In this document: piece by piece, positions 61,000 through 64,000 of the stretch | Layout of the letters: the number at the start of each line of letters is the position of its first letter | Position numbering within the stretch: position 1 is the stretch's first letter | Assembly: GCF_025359345.1 (NCBI RefSeq) | Contig: NZ_JANYGQ010000034.1 | Location: forward strand, 62,001 to 126,000 | Length of the DNA: 64,000 nucleotides | Direction of reading: 5' to 3' | Origin: Mucilaginibacter sp. | GTDB taxonomy: Bacteria > Bacteroidota > Bacteroidia > Sphingobacteriales > Sphingobacteriaceae | Notes under the pieces: model-generated | What the model saw: the letters and a program-made list of their open reading frames with translations, nothing else | The model's database searches: none | What the model was told of the DNA's origin: nothing | Made by a program: the position numbers and the translations under genes

Positions 61000-63696
61000 T
61001 TATTGTTGCGCCACATTCAGATCAATATGTTCTGTTTTTTTCGATATGTCTCTTATAATATTGTCCAACTCATACGCACAGGTTAACAGGTGTTCTAAAA
61101 GCTGGTTTTCCTCTTCGTTATTATTGGGAAAATCTTTTATCAAGTCGGCCAGGCCTATAATTTTTGTGAGCGGCGCTCTTACCACGTGCGATTGCATCCA
61201 GGCTATCTCCCGCAGCTTTTCATTTTGTTTTTCAACGGCGGTGATGTAGTTTAGCCGCTCAGTTATATCCCTTATTACACCAATCATCCTGATGCCGCTG
61301 CCCTTGGCATCCCGTATAATATAGCCATTGCCCTCAACGTAAGCATACTCGCCATCCGCTTTCATAAATCGGTATTCAACGCTCCAATTGCCTTGCGTAG
61401 CATCTTGCAAGGTAGCTTGTAAACTTCCCTGGGTTTTAATTTTATCGTCGGGGTGCACTTGCTGCAACCAGGTGTCGTAGGTATAGTGTTCCCTGATGTC
61501 GAAGCCAAAAAGCCTGAAAAAGCCATTGCCCCATTTTACAGTGCCGGTAAGTATGTTCCAGTCGAAAATTGCATCGTTGGTTGCTTTGTTTACATACTCA
61601 AAACGCTCGTTACTTATTCTCAGGGCTTTTTGTGCATTTTTAAGGTCCGTAATATCTAACCCGATGCATTGCACCTCAACCGTTTCACCCTTTGAATTGG
61701 TGAGGCCAATAAAGTGCCAGAGCGTTGGTTTTACACCGCCGTCCTGCTGCAGTTTATCAATTTCTACCTGGTAAACCTTGTTTGGGTTTTTAACGCATTT
61801 GTCCATAATATCCTTCACCAATTGATGATGGTATAGCTGCACGGTTAATGATGCATCGGTATCGCTAGGCTTTTTATCTTTTAAAATCCAGTCAAAGTCC
61901 TCGATATACTTTTTGTTAAAATAGGTGTATTTACCGTCGAGCCCCAACCTGATAACATAATTGGTTTGCGAGTCGGCAAGTGTCCTTAAACGTCCTTCGC
62001 TGGCCTCTAATTCTTCGCGCGTAGTTTTACTTTCGGTAATGTCGAGGCAGGCGCCTATCATTTCAAGGGGGGCTCCGTTATCGTTGCACTTTAATTTACC
62101 CCATGATTTTAAGTGCCGAATCTCTCCGCCGGGTCGTATTATACGTTCCTCAAACTCAACGTCGTTTTTGGTTTGCAGGACATTAGCAATGGTATTATAC
62201 ACACGCTGCCGGTCGTCGGGATGAAGCATTTCCTGGTATCCCTCAAACGTTGCTTTAAAATTGGTTTTATTTAAACCGTAAATGGCATAAAGGCTGTCCG
62301 ACCAGCTTACCACGTTATTCTGAACATCCCAGTGCCAGTTGCCGAAATGCGCCAGTTCTTGGCTTTGCGTCATTAATAGGCTGGTTTCAGCTATTATTTC
62401 GGCATTTTCCCTGTTCTCCAGTATAATTTTCAGGATAGCCGTAACCCGTTCAATAACCTTCAGTTCTTCCTCATCAGGCTTTTTAGGCTCGTTGTAATAC
62501 ATGCCCAATGTTGCCATAACTTTACGGTCCGAATTAATAACCGGATACGACCAGCAGGCCCGTAAATCATGGGCAAGCGCCAGTTCCTTATAGTCTGCCC
62601 AGCGCGGGTCGGTTGCAATATCGCTAACTATTACTTTTTTTCCCAGGTAAGCAGCAGTACCGCATGAACCTACATTTTCATTTATGGGGAGATTTTCTAT
62701 CGCTTCGATATATCGCGTCGGCAGCGATGGCGATGCCCAATTATGCAGCCGGTTGTTTTTAACCTGCAGGATAGAACAAAGCATCTGCGGGAACAGCGCC
62801 TCAATTCCCCTAAGGTAATAGGCAAGTATTTCCTGTACCGGTGCCGTGTTTTTTGAATTTAGCTCCAAAACGTTTTTCTCTAAATTCTCGAGACTGCTGA
62901 GGCGCTTGCTTGCAGTTATGTCCAGCATCAGTCCCCGCAGCCATTTTTGTTTTGTGCCTTCTTTTATTACCGAAACAATATCCTTTATCCAAACGGTGCC
63001 GCCGTCTGCTTTCACCATCCGGTATTCAAACGAATAGCTTTTTGCACCCCGCGACTTTGTGTTGTAATAGTTCAAAACTTCGTCCCTGTCGCCGGGGTGA
63101 ATATGGTTTTCCCAAAAGCTGGGCTGCCCCAGCCATTCCTCAGGCGAAAATCCCAGGATTTGTTTTGCGTGATCGCTTACAAAGGTAAACTGCAGGGTGG
63201 TGGCATCGGCCTCCCAAACTATCCCCTCAATAGTTTGCAGCAGCGAATAAAATTGGTTGCGCGACTCCGTTAAGGATTGCTCCGACTTTTTGCGTGCGTT
63301 AATGTCGTGCGTTAAATCGGTAATGGTGCGAACAATAAATATAACTTTGTTATTATCGTTTACAATGGGGATATGATCTATCTCCCAATACCTTGTCTCC
63401 CTATCCCGGCCATCATTACCGGGTATCTCATATTTCCGGAGCGGAATTTTATCAGGTTTATTCAGGGCTATTACTTTTTCAAGCGATTCCGTCCATCCGG
63501 GTATCTCATAATACCTGTTGCTGTAAAAAACCTCGAAAAACCCTTTGCCTATGCACTCTTCGCGTGTAAATTCTTTCAATTTCAGATAGGCATCGTTTAC
63601 ATCAACTATTGAAAATTGCGGGGCATCCGGAAGCAATATCATTACCGGGGATGGCAAGGATTTAAATATTTCTTTCAGATATTTTTCATTTATCAT
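61000..63696 (-). CDS. PAS/GAF sensor protein with His box but no ATPase domain
   Basis: 898 residues from ATG 63696; TTG 63717 is open upstream. Two PAS domains, one GAF (about 280-430; NVGSCGTAAYLGKKVIVSDI is typical), then three more PAS/PAC units. The C-terminus has a HisKA-like box with H837 in QSHVVRAPLTKIIGLADLI, and ends about 60 residues later. No HATPase motifs follow. Such proteins occur in Bacteroidota and may be phosphorylated by other kinases. Cytoplasmic. Confidence 0.85.
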   Translation of the reverse strand: MINEKYLKEIFKSLPSPVMILLPDAPQFSIVDVNDAYLKLKEFTREECIGKGFFEVFYSNRYYEIPGWTESLEKVIALNKPDKIPLRKYEIPGNDGRDRETRYWEIDHIPIVNDNNKVIFIVRTITDLTHDINARKKSEQSLTESRNQFYSLLQTIEGIVWEADATTLQFTFVSDHAKQILGFSPEEWLGQPSFWENHIHPGDRDEVLNYYNTKSRGAKSYSFEYRMVKADGGTVWIKDIVSVIKEGTKQKWLRGLMLDITASKRLSSLENLEKNVLELNSKNTAPVQEILAYYLRGIEALFPQMLCSILQVKNNRLHNWASPSLPTRYIEAIENLPINENVGSCGTAAYLGKKVIVSDIATDPRWADYKELALAHDLRACWSYPVINSDRKVMATLGMYYNEPKKPDEEELKVIERVTAILKIILENRENAEIIAETSLLMTQSQELAHFGNWHWDVQNNVVSWSDSLYAIYGLNKTNFKATFEGYQEMLHPDDRQRVYNTIANVLQTKNDVEFEERIIRPGGEIRHLKSWGKLKCNDNGAPLEMIGACLDITESKTTREELEASEGRLRTLADSQTNYVIRLGLDGKYTYFNKKYIEDFDWILKDKKPSDTDASLTVQLYHHQLVKDIMDKCVKNPNKVYQVEIDKLQQDGGVKPTLWHFIGLTNSKGETVEVQCIGLDITDLKNAQKALRISNERFEYVNKATNDAIFDWNILTGTVKWGNGFFRLFGFDIREHYTYDTWLQQVHPDDKIKTQGSLQATLQDATQGNWSVEYRFMKADGEYAYVEGNGYIIRDAKGSGIRMIGVIRDITERLNYITAVEKQNEKLREIAWMQSHVVRAPLTKIIGLADLIKDFPNNNEEENQLLEHLLTCAYELDNIIRDISKKTEHIDLNVAQQ

Positions 63697-63977
63697 ACAT
63701 CTATCAGGTTCAGGCAACAGCGTGATAAAACAATCAATCTTAAACTATTCATATCGGCATCAGCTACGTTAAAATAGGGTTACTAAAAATACATATAATT
63801 AGTTGATTGATAATATCTCCGGAGGTATATTTTAAAAAGTTATATTTTGACCCCTACACGCTGGCAAGTCATTTTAAAAAACAATTTTTCTACTTCCTTA
63901 TTAATTTGCATTTTTACGCATCTCCGGTGAGCTTCCCGGATGTTAAACTAAAAATCAACATATCAAGTAGTAATAAA

Positions 63978-64000
63978 ATGGGTAAAGTAATTTTGGTAAC
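63978..64000 (+). CDS. Start of a gene cut by the right edge
   Basis: ATG at 63978 begins MGKVILV followed by the window end. The frame is open only over seven codons, so this is a guess. A hydrophobic start like this is seen in short-chain dehydrogenases among others. A TATATTTTG-like promoter box lies about 130 bases upstream. Confidence 0.3.

Noticed and set aside
1..64000. tRNA or rRNA genes
   Set aside because: No cloverleaf with GTTCRANNC-type T arm or conserved rRNA stretch was found by eye in the gaps on either strand.

Overview
The window looks like chromosomal DNA of a Bacteroidota member, most likely the Sphingobacteriaceae (Mucilaginibacter/Pedobacter type). The evidence is promoters of the form TTG-N19/20-TAnnTTTG, few Shine-Dalgarno sequences, a GLPGLI protein beside an OMP_b-brl_3 receptor, LytS/LytTR pairs, a two-component 'propeller' kinase, DUF4142 and DUF4382-like lipoproteins and a Bacteroidota-type signal peptidase I. 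The genus is an inference. No rRNA, tRNA, CRISPR array or recognisable transposase was seen.

Layout. 0-2 kb: ferrous iron uptake (feoA, feoB cut by the left edge) and a gcvH-vanZ-small lipoprotein operon. 2-10 kb: DUF4142 lipoprotein, lepB, a LytS/LytTR pair, an orphan ABC ATPase, a tetrapyrrole-methylase-fold methyltransferase and an FAD monooxygenase. 10-16.9 kb: an exported intradiol dioxygenase, a second LytS/LytTR pair with a Pro/His-rich sensor loop, and an AraC / aldehyde dehydrogenase / DUF779 locus. 17-19.2 kb: a membrane histidine kinase. 19.2-32.1 kb: an 11-gene minus-strand branched-chain amino acid operon (ilvD-ilvB-ilvN-methyltransferase-ilvC-GxxExxY-leuA-leuC-leuD-second leuA-like-leuB). 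Most of its gaps hold a different repeat element. 32-41.7 kb: a multi-PAS kinase, an ECF sigma / membrane partner / S41 peptidase operon, and an outer-membrane receptor with its GLPGLI partner.

41.7-49.3 kb is the accessory part. Copies of a dispersed repeat surround an OmpA/MotB-like membrane protein. An AT-rich gene for a 966-residue HD + Hsp90-type ATPase protein follows; it is the best candidate here for a little-described conflict (defence) gene. Next come a lipoprotein remnant apparently re-started inside a repeat, a YD-repeat-like lipoprotein and a metallophosphoesterase. 49.5-60 kb: a 1171-residue propeller kinase, then a sigma factor / TPR anti-sigma-like / DUF4382-like / CHAT-protease / lipoprotein cluster, which may be a protease-controlled sigma-factor circuit. 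60-64 kb: an MscS channel, a PAS/GAF sensor that has a His box but no ATPase domain, and the first codons of another gene.

The window is notable for its signalling genes (six kinase-like proteins, two sigma factors, AraC) and for many short intergenic repeats, several of which supply stop codons, start codons or protein ends to neighbouring genes.
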